Assembly (NCBI GenBank): GCA_903908495.1
Contig: CAIVSK010000270.1
Coordinates: 1-35,051, forward strand
Source of the DNA: Akkermansiaceae bacterium
Lineage (GTDB): Bacteria > Verrucomicrobiota > Verrucomicrobiia > Verrucomicrobiales > Akkermansiaceae
DNA: 35,051 nucleotides
Direction: 5' to 3'
The translations under genes were made by a program, and so were the position numbers. Of the stretch, positions 1-8,694 are shown piece after piece; the first letter of the stretch is position 1; the number at the start of each line of letters is the position of its first letter. The notes beneath the pieces were generated by a model, which was given only the letters and a program-made list of their open reading frames with translations, searched no databases and was not told the origin of the DNA.

Positions 1-225
1 CTTGGTCTGCGGCTGCTTGGTCTGCGGCTGCTTGGTCGGCTGCTGCTTGGTCGGCTGCTGCTTGGTCGGCTGCTGCTTGGTCGGCGGCTGCTTGGTCGGC
101 GGCTGCTTGGTCGGCTGCTGCTTGGTCGGCTGCTGCTTGGTCGGCTGCTGCTTGGTCGGCTGCTGCTTGGTCGGCGGCTGCCTGGTCTGCGGCTGCTTGG
201 TCTGCGGCTGCTTGGTCGGCGGCTT
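1..225. repeat. 15-base tandem repeat, about 15 copies
   Basis: The unit on the plus strand is CTTGGTCGGCTGCTG, with variants differing at a few positions. There are 15 units between 1 and 225, and the array continues beyond the window. On the minus strand it encodes the pentapeptide DQAAA in frame with the coiled-coil gene. The unit length is a multiple of three, so copy-number change would alter protein length without breaking the frame. Confidence 0.9.
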
Positions 226-1153
226 TGGCAGCGGCGAGGCGCTCTTGCTGGGCGTGTTCCTCGGTGAGGCGTGCTTGTTCGGCGGCGAATCCGCCCTGGG
301 GGGGTCTGGCGGCGGCGGTCAGCTCGGCGGCGAGGCGTTCGGCTTCCTTTTGGGCGTTGAGGGCATGCAGGCGTTGGACTTCCTCCTTGGCGTCGGTGAT
401 CTTGGAGGAAACGGCCTCCTTGGCGGGTTTGCGGAAGTTGCGTTCGGCCAGTTCCATGGCGGGCAGGAGGCTGACCGGGTCGGTTGAGGTGGTGGCTTGT
501 TGGGTGGCAGCTTCGAGTTTGGCCTGGCACTTGGCGAGGGTGATGGCGGAAGAGGACTCCTGTTTGCGCAGCTCGCCGATGACGCGGGTCGAGTTGGTGA
601 GGGTTTCGCGGAGGCGGTCGATTTCGGATTGAAGGGCGAGCGAGTTGTCTGGGCGGGCCTCGAGGATGGCGAGGGCTTCGCGGGTTTTGGAGAGCTCGTT
701 TTCGATGACGAAGGTGCGGTCGCGCAGGCCTTTGTTAGTCTCGGCGGTGGCGGAATTGAGGGTGTTGAGGGTGTCGCGGGCCTTTTTGAGGTCGGTCTCG
801 AGGGTGGAGATGCGTTTTTGATCGGCCTCGAGGCGGTGTTGGGCGTCGGAGAGATCCTTGGCGGCCTTGTCGAGGGTTTGTTTGGAAACGGTCTTGGCCT
901 GGAGGGATTCGAGGTCCTGTTTGAGGGATTTTTGCGCGGTTTCAGACTTGGCCAGGGCGTTTTCGAGTTTTTTGACGCGTTCGCGGGCGGGCAGGTCGTC
1001 GGGGGTGTGGGGTTTGTGGCTGGAGACCACCGGGGCATGGAATTTGCGGCGCAACCACCAGCCGAACAAGCCGAAGAGCAGGGCGGTGACGGCGAGGAGA
1101 GGAAGGAGTTTGATGATAAACCAGAGGTTACCTGGGAGGATTTCAGCGATCAT
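1..1153 (-). CDS. Membrane-anchored coiled-coil protein with DQAAA repeat tail (partial)
   Basis: I do not recognise a family. The reading frame opens at an ATG at 1153 ([11 protein letters not shown]) and stays open to the window edge, giving about 384 residues without a stop, so the C-terminus is missing. Residues about 9-33 form one hydrophobic segment followed by WWLRRKF, which suggests an inner-membrane anchor. From about residue 50 to 300 the protein is rich in Lys, Glu, Leu, Ala and Gln in heptad-like order and is probably a long coiled coil. The last 75 visible residues are a tandem Asp-Gln-Ala-Ala-Ala repeat. The gene starts 47 bases after the stop of the BON-like gene and is probably cotranscribed with it. 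A role in the cell envelope, for example as a stalk or spacer, is inference only. A conserved domain such as OmpA could lie beyond the edge. Confidence 0.6.
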   Translation of the reverse strand, partial: MIAEILPGNLWFIIKLLPLLAVTALLFGLFGWWLRRKFHAPVVSSHKPHTPDDLPARERVKKLENALAKSETAQKSLKQDLESLQAKTVSKQTLDKAAKDLSDAQHRLEADQKRISTLETDLKKARDTLNTLNSATAETNKGLRDRTFVIENELSKTREALAILEARPDNSLALQSEIDRLRETLTNSTRVIGELRKQESSSAITLAKCQAKLEAATQQATTSTDPVSLLPAMELAERNFRKPAKEAVSSKITDAKEEVQRLHALNAQKEAERLAAELTAAARPPQGGFAAEQARLTEEHAQQERLAAAKAADQAAADQAAADQAAADQAAADQAAADQAAADQAAADQAAADQAAADQAAADQAAADQAAADQAAADQAAADQ

Positions 1154-1200
1154 GATGGGGTGGTGGGATGGAGAGTTGCTGCGGATGAGGGGTGGATGGC

Positions 1201-2067
1201 TTATCGTGGGGATGTGCCCAGGCCGCCGTTGGGGCCTCTGAAGGGGCCGAGGTTTTTATTGAGCTCGGCGGGTGCCTTGTCCTTGGCTTTGGCGGCGGCT
1301 TCGGCGGCGGCTTTTTCGTCGGCCTGTTGTTTGAGTTCCTCGGGGGTGAGGTTCTTCCAAGCGCGGAGTTTGGTCAGGGCGTGGGTGATTTCGTTGGCGG
1401 GGACTTTGCTGGCGGTGAGGGCGGCGGCGATTTCCGCGTTGGAGGCGGCCGCTGGGAAGCTCGCCCACTTGCCGTCGCAGGCGCTGGCGATGATGGCGGA
1501 TTGCTCCTTCGGGGTGCTGCTGAGGTCGGGGATGGACGCTTGGGTGCTGTCCCAGTTGGAGGCGGGGAGGGCCGTCTCGGCGATGGAGACCTGGTTGTTG
1601 AGCGGGGTGGCGGGAGGCGGCAGCTTGGTGGCGAGGGCGGTGAGGAGGTCGAGACGTTGCGCGGCGGACGGCAGCACGCCGTCGATGCGCTGATTGCCGC
1701 CGAAGAGCGTCACAATGAGCCATGGACGCGGCCGGAACGGGGCTTTCTCGGGATCCACCGCGATCTTATTGATCACGCCGGTGACCGGATTCATGGTGCC
1801 GGTGAACCAGCCGGGCAGGCGGAGGTGTTTCTCGATGAGGGCTTTCGCCTCGGCCTGTTCCGCTGCGGTGGCCACCGAGCCGCTGAGCGTGGCCTCCTGG
1901 CCATCGAACTCGGCCTTGACCTGGGCAAACACGCCGCCCTTGTCGGCCGCCAATTTCACCTTGGCGGCCTCCTGCAGTTTGCCTTCGATGGACGGCAGGT
2001 AAATGAGGACCCCGAAGAGCCATAAGATGAGGACGAGGATGATGCCGGATTGGAAATACTTTTTCAC
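1201..2067 (-). CDS. Membrane-anchored BON-like domain protein
   Basis: This 288-residue protein starts at GTG (2067); an in-frame stop lies about 33 bases upstream, so no ATG is available. Residues 7-26 form one hydrophobic helix, and the rest is probably periplasmic. Residues about 38-85 (VKAEFDGQEATLSGSV, then an Ala/Glu-rich helix and IEKHL) resemble one BON domain, a fold that binds phospholipid or other envelope components. The match is by eye. The middle, residues 115-200, is not recognised. The tail is Ala/Lys/Glu-rich and ends in a Gly/Pro-rich stretch. A perfect 7-bp inverted repeat (CCGCGCG at 2069-2075, CGCGCGG at 2094-2100) directly precedes the start codon and could hinder initiation. 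It lies 112 bases after sufD and just before the coiled-coil gene. The two envelope genes probably work together. Confidence 0.6.
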   Translation of the reverse strand: MKKYFQSGIILVLILWLFGVLIYLPSIEGKLQEAAKVKLAADKGGVFAQVKAEFDGQEATLSGSVATAAEQAEAKALIEKHLRLPGWFTGTMNPVTGVINKIAVDPEKAPFRPRPWLIVTLFGGNQRIDGVLPSAAQRLDLLTALATKLPPPATPLNNQVSIAETALPASNWDSTQASIPDLSSTPKEQSAIIASACDGKWASFPAAASNAEIAAALTASKVPANEITHALTKLRAWKNLTPEELKQQADEKAAAEAAAKAKDKAPAELNKNLGPFRGPNGGLGTSPR

Positions 2068-2179
2068 GCCGCGCGTGGATGACAGTTGCGGCGCGCGCGG
2101 TCAACTCCCAAATCCCAAACTGCCTAATCAAGCCAGCGTTCCACTGCGGCGCGGGCGTTCAGCCCAATACTGTTGACTG

Positions 2180-3457
2180 TCACGACCCGCCATTGGCGAT
2201 GCTGGCGAACTTCGCATCAATGAAGCCGATGACCAGCGCTTCGAGTGCCGCATCGCCGAGGCGTGCGAGCACTTCGATGGAAAAGCCGCGGGCGATGAGT
2301 TGGCGGGCGGCGGCGGGGTCGATGCCCCGGGCCCGCAGATAGAAAATCTCCTCCTCGCTGATTTGCGAGGACGTGCTGCCGTGCGAGCATTTCACTTGGT
2401 CGGCGTTGATTTCCAGTCCGGGCATCGAGTTGGCCTCGCAGGTGTCGCTCATCAGCAGATTGCGGCATGTCTGGTAGGCATCGGTGTGATGTGCCCCCTC
2501 ATCGACCGAAATGAGCCCGGAAAAGATCGTGGTGGAGAAATCGTAGAGCGAGTTCTTGTAGAGGAGGTCGGAGAACGCACCCGGCGACACATGATGTTGG
2601 AATGTGCGCTGGTCGTATTCCTGAGCAGCTGCAGCGATGGAGACGGCCAGCATGTCCGAGCGGGAGCCTGCGCCTTCGAGTCTCGACAGCGATTCGTTGC
2701 GCGCCCAGGCAGCGCCGGTGTTGAGGATGAAGCCGGTGGTGGAGGCGTCGCGAGCGGCTGCGGTCTCATTGATCTGGATGACGCGGCTCACCTCGTTGAA
2801 CGCCTGGATGGCCACGTAGTCGAGCTTGGAGCCGGGGCCGGCTGCCAGGTCGTTGAACGCGATGGCCAGCCCGGGCTGCAGTTCGTCGGCCGAACGGAAC
2901 ATTTCGACCACGCGAACCTTGGCATGGGTTCCGGTGACTACCAGAGTGTGGGGGAAAATGACGGTGTTGTCGCCGGCCAGCCAGTGGTGAATTTCGATGG
3001 GGTGGGGGATTTCGACATCGTTCGGCACGTGAATGAACATCCCGTTGGTGAGCGATGCCTCGTGCAGCGCCGCAAACTTGGCGGAGCCCAGCCGCGTTTC
3101 CTGCTGCATGAAATGCGCTTCCACCAGCTCGCTGTGGGACACCAAGGCCTCGGCCAAGGGCAGGCAAATGACCCCCGCTGGAAGCTCGCTTTCCGCATGG
3201 GCCAGAATTTCATTGATGAAGACAAACTTCGCGGAGGTGGCTTCCAAGCCGGTGGAGCGGGCGAGCAGTCCCGTCGCCGACGGCGCGCCCGAACCGCGGG
3301 TAAACCCGGTGAAATCGAGTTGCTTGATGTTGGAAAATCGCCAGGATTCGTCACCGCGCTTGGGCGTGGGGATGGCCAGATAGCGGCCCCAGGCCGCCTG
3401 TTGGCGGGTGGTGAACCAAGCGGGGAAGGCGGCGGTGGCGGATGGGGAGGTGGTCAT
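2180..3457 (-). CDS. sufD: Fe-S cluster assembly protein SufD
   Basis: SufD is the partner of SufB in the cytoplasmic SufBC2D scaffold that builds Fe-S clusters. This 425-residue protein has the usual SufD length. Its N-terminal helical part contains GDESWRFSNIKQLDF, typical of SufD. The beta-helix core carries the conserved C-terminal block with FSGLISVDEGAHHTDAYQ and KCSHGSTSSQISEEE, followed by an FYLRARGI helix. His359 in CSHG matches the conserved SufD histidine (His360 in E. coli). It follows sufB by 45 bases and is the last suf gene of the operon. No sufS or sufE/sufU follows; the next gene is a BON-like protein. SufD and SufB are paralogs, but the shorter length and CSHG block fit SufD. 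Confidence 0.93.
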   Translation of the reverse strand: MTTSPSATAAFPAWFTTRQQAAWGRYLAIPTPKRGDESWRFSNIKQLDFTGFTRGSGAPSATGLLARSTGLEATSAKFVFINEILAHAESELPAGVICLPLAEALVSHSELVEAHFMQQETRLGSAKFAALHEASLTNGMFIHVPNDVEIPHPIEIHHWLAGDNTVIFPHTLVVTGTHAKVRVVEMFRSADELQPGLAIAFNDLAAGPGSKLDYVAIQAFNEVSRVIQINETAAARDASTTGFILNTGAAWARNESLSRLEGAGSRSDMLAVSIAAAAQEYDQRTFQHHVSPGAFSDLLYKNSLYDFSTTIFSGLISVDEGAHHTDAYQTCRNLLMSDTCEANSMPGLEINADQVKCSHGSTSSQISEEEIFYLRARGIDPAAARQLIARGFSIEVLARLGDAALEALVIGFIDAKFASIANGGS

Positions 3458-3502
3458 TTAGTGCGGTTTAGTGCGGTGAAAGTTGCTTGACGATCGGGCG
3501 TG

Positions 3503-4939
3503 TTAGCCGACCGAGCCTTCCATTTCGAGGTCGATGAGGCGTTTGAGTTCCACCGAGTATTCCATGGGGAATTCGCGCACCAGGTCATTGATGAAGCCGT
3601 TGACGGCCAGCGACATGGCCTGGCCCGGGTTGAGGCCCCGCTGCATCAGATAGAAGAGCATGTCCTCGGATACCTGTGAGACGGACGCCTCATGCTGGGT
3701 GGAATGGCGGTTGCCCTTGACGGTGATGGCCGGATAGGTGTCGGTGCGGCTGTTGGAGTTGATGAGCAGGGCGTCGCACTCGGTGTTGTTCTTGCAGCCC
3801 TTGAGGTGCTTGGGAATGTGCACCTGGCCGCGATAGGTGGCCCGGCCCTTGCCCACCGAGATGGATTTGGAAACGATGTTAGAGGTGGTTTCGTCGGCGG
3901 CGTGGATCATTTTGGCACCGGTATCCTGGTGCTGGCCGGTGTTGGCGAGGGCGATGGAAATGACTTCGCCGCGGGCGCGGCGGCCCTTCATGATGACGCC
4001 GGGATACTTGATGGTCAGGCGCGAGCCGATGTTGCAATCGATCCAGCGCACCTCGGCGTCTTCCATGGCGATGCCGCGTTTGGTCACCAGGTTGAACACA
4101 TTGGACGACCAGTTTTGCACGGTGACGTATTGGATTTTGGCACCCTTGAGGGCGACGAGTTCGACCACCGCGGAATGCAGCGTGGCGGTCTCGAACTTGG
4201 GAGCGGTGCAGCCTTCCATATACATCAATTCGGCACCTTCATCGGCAATGATGAGGGTGCGCTCAAACTGGCCGAAGTTCTCCGAATTGATGCGGAAGTA
4301 GGCCTGCAGCGGTTGCTTGAGCTTGACGCCCTTGGGGATGTAGATGAACGAGCCGCCGGAAAACACCGCCGAGTTGAGCGCGGAAAACTTGTTGTCGGAC
4401 GTCGGTATCACCTTGCCGAACCACGGCCGGAACACCTCCTCGTGCTGGTGCAGGCCTTCCGTCGAGTTGACGAAAATCACCCCTTGCTTGGTCAGCTCCT
4501 CCTTGACGTTGGAATAGGCCGCTTCCGAGTCGTACTGGGCTTCCACCCCGGCCAGAAACGCGCGCTCCTGCTGCGGGATGCCGAGCCGGTCGAAGGTGCG
4601 CTTGATGTCGTCGGGCACCTCGTCCCACGAGCGCTTCGGCTTCTCTCCATCGGATAGATAATAGCGGATTTCGTCGAAGTTGATGTTGTTCAGATCCGGG
4701 CTCGCCCAGTGGGTGGGCATCGGCTTGTCGAGAAACACCTGCAGGGCCCTGTGGCGGAAATCGCGCAGCCATTGCGGGTCGTTCTTCACGTCGCTGATGT
4801 AGTCGACCGTCTTGGAGGTGAGTCCCCGGCCGGCATCCAACTTGTTGCGCTCGGGAAAGGTGAAGTCGCCCTTGCTGCGGTCGATGGAGATCGCATCATG
4901 GGTTTCCGCATCGAGGGTGGCACTGGCTTGATAGGACAT
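3503..4939 (-). CDS. sufB: Fe-S cluster assembly protein SufB
   Basis: SufB is the main scaffold subunit of the SufBC2D complex, on which nascent Fe-S clusters form. The 478-residue length is normal. Diagnostic blocks are visible in order: an N-terminal [14 protein letters not shown], the [19 protein letters not shown] block near residues 192-210, [16 protein letters not shown], the [17 protein letters not shown] block and [20 protein letters not shown] near the end. The gene starts 44 bases after sufC in an AT-rich spacer and is followed by sufD after 45 bases, which fits one transcript fur-sufC-sufB-sufD. Nothing is truncated. Confidence 0.95.
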   Translation of the reverse strand: MSYQASATLDAETHDAISIDRSKGDFTFPERNKLDAGRGLTSKTVDYISDVKNDPQWLRDFRHRALQVFLDKPMPTHWASPDLNNINFDEIRYYLSDGEKPKRSWDEVPDDIKRTFDRLGIPQQERAFLAGVEAQYDSEAAYSNVKEELTKQGVIFVNSTEGLHQHEEVFRPWFGKVIPTSDNKFSALNSAVFSGGSFIYIPKGVKLKQPLQAYFRINSENFGQFERTLIIADEGAELMYMEGCTAPKFETATLHSAVVELVALKGAKIQYVTVQNWSSNVFNLVTKRGIAMEDAEVRWIDCNIGSRLTIKYPGVIMKGRRARGEVISIALANTGQHQDTGAKMIHAADETTSNIVSKSISVGKGRATYRGQVHIPKHLKGCKNNTECDALLINSNSRTDTYPAITVKGNRHSTQHEASVSQVSEDMLFYLMQRGLNPGQAMSLAVNGFINDLVREFPMEYSVELKRLIDLEMEGSVG

Positions 4940-4983
4940 GTTGAAATTTTAATTTTTGATTTTTAAACTTGAGTGGTTGAGGC

Positions 4984-5736
4984 TCAGGCAGGGGTGAGGT
5001 CCTTGAGGAATTCGTAGCCATTTTTCTCCAGTTCGTGGGCGAGTTCGGGGCCGCCGGAGCGCACGATGCGGCCTTCGGCCATGACGTGGATGTAATCCGG
5101 GGTGATGTAGTCGAGCAGGCGCTGGTAGTGGGTGATGAGAAGGAAGCCGCGATCCGGCGAGCGCATGGCATTGACGCCCTTGGCGACGATTTTAAGCGCG
5201 TCGATATCGAGGCCGGAATCGGTCTCGTCGAGGATCGAGTATAGCGGCTCGAGCATCATGAGCTGGAGGATTTCGTTGCGTTTTTTCTCGCCGCCGGAGA
5301 ACCCTTCATTGACCGAACGGGCGGTGAACTTGCGGTCAATTTCCAACAAATCCATCTTGGCGTAGAGGCGGTGGTAGTAGGCCACCGCGTCGAGTTCCTC
5401 GCCTTGGGGCAGGCGGGCCTGGAGGGCGGCGCGGATGAAGTTGGCGTTGGAGACGCCGGGCACTTCCGACGGGTATTGGAAGGCGAGGAAGATGCCGGCG
5501 CGGGATCGTTGGTCGATGGACATCGGGAAAATGTCCTGGCCATCGAGGGTGACGCTGCCGGAGGTGACGAGGTAGCCCTCATGGCCGGCGATGACCTTGG
5601 AGAGGGTGCTTTTGCCCGAGCCGTTGGGGCCCATGATGGCATGGACTTCGCCCTTGGGGATGTCCAAGCTGACGCCTTTGAGGATTTCGGTGCCGTCTTC
5701 GAGGGTCGCGTGGAGGTCTTGGATATGCAGGCTCAT
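4984..5736 (-). CDS. sufC: Fe-S cluster assembly ATPase SufC
   Basis: SufC is the ABC-type ATPase of the SufBC2D scaffold; it is cytoplasmic and drives conformational change of SufB-SufD. The 250-residue protein has Walker [10 protein letters not shown] at residues 36-44, the SufC-specific signature [13 protein letters not shown], Walker [17 protein letters not shown] and the switch histidine in [13 protein letters not shown]. The LDETDSGLD string separates SufC from ordinary transport ATPases. It is the second gene of the operon, 80 bases after the Fur-family gene and 44 bases before sufB. Confidence 0.95.
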   Translation of the reverse strand: MSLHIQDLHATLEDGTEILKGVSLDIPKGEVHAIMGPNGSGKSTLSKVIAGHEGYLVTSGSVTLDGQDIFPMSIDQRSRAGIFLAFQYPSEVPGVSNANFIRAALQARLPQGEELDAVAYYHRLYAKMDLLEIDRKFTARSVNEGFSGGEKKRNEILQLMMLEPLYSILDETDSGLDIDALKIVAKGVNAMRSPDRGFLLITHYQRLLDYITPDYIHVMAEGRIVRSGGPELAHELEKNGYEFLKDLTPA

Positions 5737-5816
5737 GGGGTGGGGGGCGGGGTAGTTGGGGAGATTGGGGTGGGAAAAAAGGCGGGGGCGGCGGGCGATT
5801 TAAGGGGAAATGCGGG

Positions 5817-6248
5817 TCACGCCAAGCTCAACTGGCCGCGCAAGTTGATTTCCACGTCCTGAATGACCGCGCCGTGGGGCAGGTCGAGGACGTCGGCGAG
5901 CTTGATGCCGGGTTTGAATTTCACATCGTGAATGACCCCGGTGTCGCGGTCGTGAAAGTGCCCGTGTTCCTCGAGGTTCGGGCAATAGCGGGACGGCTCG
6001 CGGTCGAAATTGACCTGCCGGACCAGGTCGTGTTCGACCAGTGCCTCCAGGCAGTTGTAAACGGTGGCCAGCGAAATATGCGGCAGTCCGTCCTTCACCC
6101 GCATGAACACGTCATAGGCGGTCGGGTGGTCCCGCTGGGCCAGCAACACACGGTACACCTCCCGCCGCTGCCGCGTCATGCGCAGCTCGGAAGGCTCGTC
6201 GGCGATCCCGGTATTCGCGCTGCGCTTGATGGATGGTTTGGCTAGCAT
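5817..6248 (-). CDS. Fur-family metalloregulator leading the suf operon
   Basis: This is a 143-residue dimeric metal- or peroxide-sensing repressor of the Fur/Zur/PerR superfamily. The winged-helix DNA-binding part contains RMTRQRREVYRVLLAQRDHPTA and the recognition helix in ISLATVYNCLEALVEHDLV. The sensing hinge reads SRYCPNLEEHGHFHDRDTG. Candidate M-site ligands are His41, the Cys six residues before the first His of HGH, both His of HGH, and the Asp of VIHDV. A Cys at that position is seen in Zur M-sites, while Fur and PerR have Glu or Asp. The structural-zinc CxxC pairs are absent. It is the first gene of the suf operon and sits behind a promoter with a palindromic operator candidate, so autoregulation and suf control are likely. 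The metal or signal sensed cannot be decided from sequence. Confidence 0.85.
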   Translation of the reverse strand: MLAKPSIKRSANTGIADEPSELRMTRQRREVYRVLLAQRDHPTAYDVFMRVKDGLPHISLATVYNCLEALVEHDLVRQVNFDREPSRYCPNLEEHGHFHDRDTGVIHDVKFKPGIKLADVLDLPHGAVIQDVEINLRGQLSLA

Positions 6249-6284
6249 GGCTGGCGGAAATTACGAGTGAAACAACCGATAGCA

Positions 6285-6320
6285 AGAACTATTCTAAATT
6301 CACGCGTGATTTTTTGCCAA
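6285..6320 (-). promoter_or_regulatory. Promoter and operator candidate of the fur-suf operon
   Basis: Read on the minus strand, TTGGCA (6320-6315) and TAGAAT (6296-6291) are each 5 of 6 matches to the sigma-70 boxes, separated by 18 bases. The predicted transcript start lies about 36 bases before the ATG at 6248. An inverted repeat AGAA-CTA-TTCT (6285-6295) overlaps the -10 box, and a second perfect palindrome TCACGCGTGA (6300-6309) lies in the spacer. Either could be the operator for the Fur-family protein encoded next. Confidence 0.55.
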
Positions 6321-6372
6321 AGTTCACGATGGGCACGGCTGGCTGGGGCAAGGCCGCAGCTTTATCATGCGC

Positions 6373-8394
6373 TCACCAGATGGCGACGCGATCGGCGGCG
6401 GGGCGGCGCATGGGGGCATTGTCGGGCACGTTGAAGGCGCGGGCGAATTCGTCCAGGTTGGACAGGGGGCCGCGCACGCGCCACTCGGCGGGCGAGTGGG
6501 GATCGGTGTTGAGGCGCTTGCGCTGCTCCTCGGGACGCACGATGGTGCACCACAGGCTGGCATAACTCAGGAAAAACCGCTGTTCCGGCGTGAATCCGTC
6601 GATCTTGTCATGGGGCTTGCCAGCCAGCGCCTTTTGCATTGCGGCGTAGGCGATTTTGAGACCGCCAAGGTCGGCGATGTTCTCACCCTGGGTCAGTTCG
6701 CCGTTGACGGGCGCGTCGGCCGCGGTGTAGGCGGAAAATTGTTTGACGACGGCCCCGGCGCGCTGCTTGAAGCGGGTGGTGCACTCGGCAGTCCACCAAT
6801 CCTTGAGGTTGCCCATTTCATCGAACTGGCGCCCCGAGTCGTCGAAGCCGTGGGTCATTTCATGGCCGATGACGGTGCCGATGCCGCCGTAGTTGAGTGC
6901 GGCGTCGGCCTGCGGGTCGAAAAAAGGCGGCTGCAGGATGCCAGCGGGAAAGGTGATGCCGTTAGACTGGGGCGAATAGTAGGCGTTGACGGTGGCGGCA
7001 GACATGTGCCACTCGGACTTGTCCACCGGCTTGCCGATTTTCGCCAGTTCGCGGGCGATCTCGAACTGGTTGAGGCGCTGGACGTTGAGCACCAGCGGCC
7101 CGCGGTCGATTCTAACGGAACTATAGTCGCGCCACTTGTCGGGATAGCCCATCTTGACGTCGAACGTCTCGAGTTTGGCGAGGGCCTTGGCGCGGGTTGG
7201 TTCATCCATCCACTCGAGTTGTTGGATGCTGACGCGCAGCGCGTCGCGCAGATCGGTGACGAGTTGGAGCACTTGGGCCTTGGCTTGGGGCGGGAAATGT
7301 TGGGCGACGTAGAGCTGGCCGAGCGCTTCGGGCAGGGAACTGTCGGTCATGGTCACCACGCGTTCCCAGCGGGTTTTCTGTGTCTTGATGCCGGACAGGG
7401 TGGCGGCAAAAAAGCGGAAATTTTCCGCGGCCAGCGGCTCGCTCAGATAGGGGGCTGCGGCATGCAGCAACTGCCAGCGCAGATACGTCTGCCAATCGCC
7501 AAGCGATTCGGATTTGAGGGCGGCGGCAAACACCTTGAAAAATTCCGGGTGGGCGAGGTTGAGCGCGCTGAACTCCGGTGTGCCGCGGGCCTTGAAGTAG
7601 CCCGCCCAATCGACGTCGCCGGTGGTGGCGGGCAAGTCGGCCACCTTGACCTTGTGGAAGTTCAATTGCGGATTGCGGCTTTCCACCCGGGTGAGCCAGC
7701 CTTTGGCCAGTGCGGTTTCGACCTTCAGCACCGCCGCCGCCCCGGCTGCAGCCGCGTCCGGTGCCGCGCCCGCCAGTTCCAACATTTTTGCGACATGTTC
7801 GAGGTACTGGTTGCGGATGGCGGCGTATTTGGCATCCGGGTTGAGGTAGTAATCGCGGTCCGCGCCGTGGCCGCCGGGCAGGCAAATGCCGCCCTGGCCG
7901 AGCTCGGCCACCACGGTGTTAGAATCGAGGGCATCCGGTCCGCTGCCGAATTCGAAGCCTGCGGCGACGCCGATGGCGTGCAAGCGGGCGATGGCGGGCA
8001 GCAGGTCGGCGGGCGTGTGGATCGCGGCGATGTGTTCGAACTCCGCCTGCAGGGGCGTGATGCCGGCCGCGTTGATGGCGGTTTCATCCATGCCGCTGGC
8101 AAAAAAATCGCCGACCATGCGCTCGACCGGTGTACCAGCCGTCCCCTTGGCCGCGGCTTGTTCGCAAATCACGCGCAGGGTTTTGCGGTTGCGATCCGCG
8201 AGTTCGACGAAGCCGCCCCAGGTCGCTTGGTCCGGCGGGATGCTGGCGGTCTTGAGCCAGCCACCGTTGGCGTAACAAAAGAAGTCGTCCTGTGGCTTGA
8301 CTGAGACGTCGAAGTTGGCGGGATCAAGCGCGGCTTGGGCGACGGCACAACATGCGAGGGCCGTCGCGCAGGCGAGAAGCGGTGAAGAATGCAT
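6373..8394 (-). CDS. Exported M13-family zinc endopeptidase (neprilysin/PepO type)
   Basis: This is a 673-residue peptidase that cleaves oligopeptides and is probably periplasmic. The chosen start at 8394 (MHSSPLLACATALACC) gives a clean signal peptide ending near AQAA; the upstream start at 8436 only adds 14 Arg/Trp-rich residues. The mature part opens with the M13 N-terminal block PQDDFFCYANGGWLK. The zinc site is HEMTH at residues 511-515, with the third ligand Glu571 and Asp575 in ENIADLGG. The family strings NAYYSPQSNGITFPAGILQPPFFD (read here in two parts, NAYYSPQSN and FPAGILQPP) and DPHSPAEWRVRGPLSN are present. The C-terminus ends in RVAIW rather than the usual CxVW, a small departure. 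The gene stands alone between hemB and the suf operon, preceded by a REP-like element. Confidence 0.93.
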   Translation of the reverse strand: MHSSPLLACATALACCAVAQAALDPANFDVSVKPQDDFFCYANGGWLKTASIPPDQATWGGFVELADRNRKTLRVICEQAAAKGTAGTPVERMVGDFFASGMDETAINAAGITPLQAEFEHIAAIHTPADLLPAIARLHAIGVAAGFEFGSGPDALDSNTVVAELGQGGICLPGGHGADRDYYLNPDAKYAAIRNQYLEHVAKMLELAGAAPDAAAAGAAAVLKVETALAKGWLTRVESRNPQLNFHKVKVADLPATTGDVDWAGYFKARGTPEFSALNLAHPEFFKVFAAALKSESLGDWQTYLRWQLLHAAAPYLSEPLAAENFRFFAATLSGIKTQKTRWERVVTMTDSSLPEALGQLYVAQHFPPQAKAQVLQLVTDLRDALRVSIQQLEWMDEPTRAKALAKLETFDVKMGYPDKWRDYSSVRIDRGPLVLNVQRLNQFEIARELAKIGKPVDKSEWHMSAATVNAYYSPQSNGITFPAGILQPPFFDPQADAALNYGGIGTVIGHEMTHGFDDSGRQFDEMGNLKDWWTAECTTRFKQRAGAVVKQFSAYTAADAPVNGELTQGENIADLGGLKIAYAAMQKALAGKPHDKIDGFTPEQRFFLSYASLWCTIVRPEEQRKRLNTDPHSPAEWRVRGPLSNLDEFARAFNVPDNAPMRRPAADRVAIW

Positions 8395-8495
8395 GGCTCG
8401 GACCATCCACCGCCACGGCCCGCGGCGCAAGCGCAATGTGCGTGGCGGTGAGCATCAAAGAAGGGAGCTGGCGGGCCGCCCAATACTGTCGATTT

Positions 8496-8614
8496 AGCAG
8501 GAGGGCAGGCATCCTGCCTGTCATGGACGACGGGCTTCCAGCCTGGCGTCTCAAGCGCAGACAGGCGGGACGCGCTGTCTTCCCTCACAGGCTGGAAGCC
8601 AGTCTTCCGATCAG
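8496..8614. repeat. REP-like palindromic intergenic element
   Basis: The 300-base gap between hemB and the M13 peptidase holds several perfect inverted repeats. GGCAGG (8504-8509) pairs with CCTGCC (8513-8518) around a 3-base loop. GGCTTCCAGCCTG (8533-8545) pairs with CAGGCTGGAAGCC (8588-8600). An AGACAG/CTGTCT pair lies inside the second loop. Minus-strand translation gives DRQDACP, GWKPV and GFQPV strings, which I recall from spurious ORFs in Verrucomicrobiota and Planctomycetota intergenic repeats. I see no gene here. Confidence 0.7.
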
Positions 8615-8694
8615 AGAGCGATACATTGCCACTATTGGGCAGGCTGCCCCAGCCCCTCTTGAGGCTCCCGCCAGGCCTGCCGCTTTCGCCTGCC

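Noticed and set aside
2-487. Plus-strand open frame of Cys/Leu/Val/Gly repeats
   Set aside because: It is the complement of the 15-base repeat that encodes DQAAA in the long minus-strand coiled-coil gene; the composition is implausible for a protein.
3692-4657. Long plus-strand frames opposite sufB and secDF (also 29007-30467)
   Set aside because: They are antisense shadows caused by high GC at third codon positions of the real genes, with no recognisable domains.
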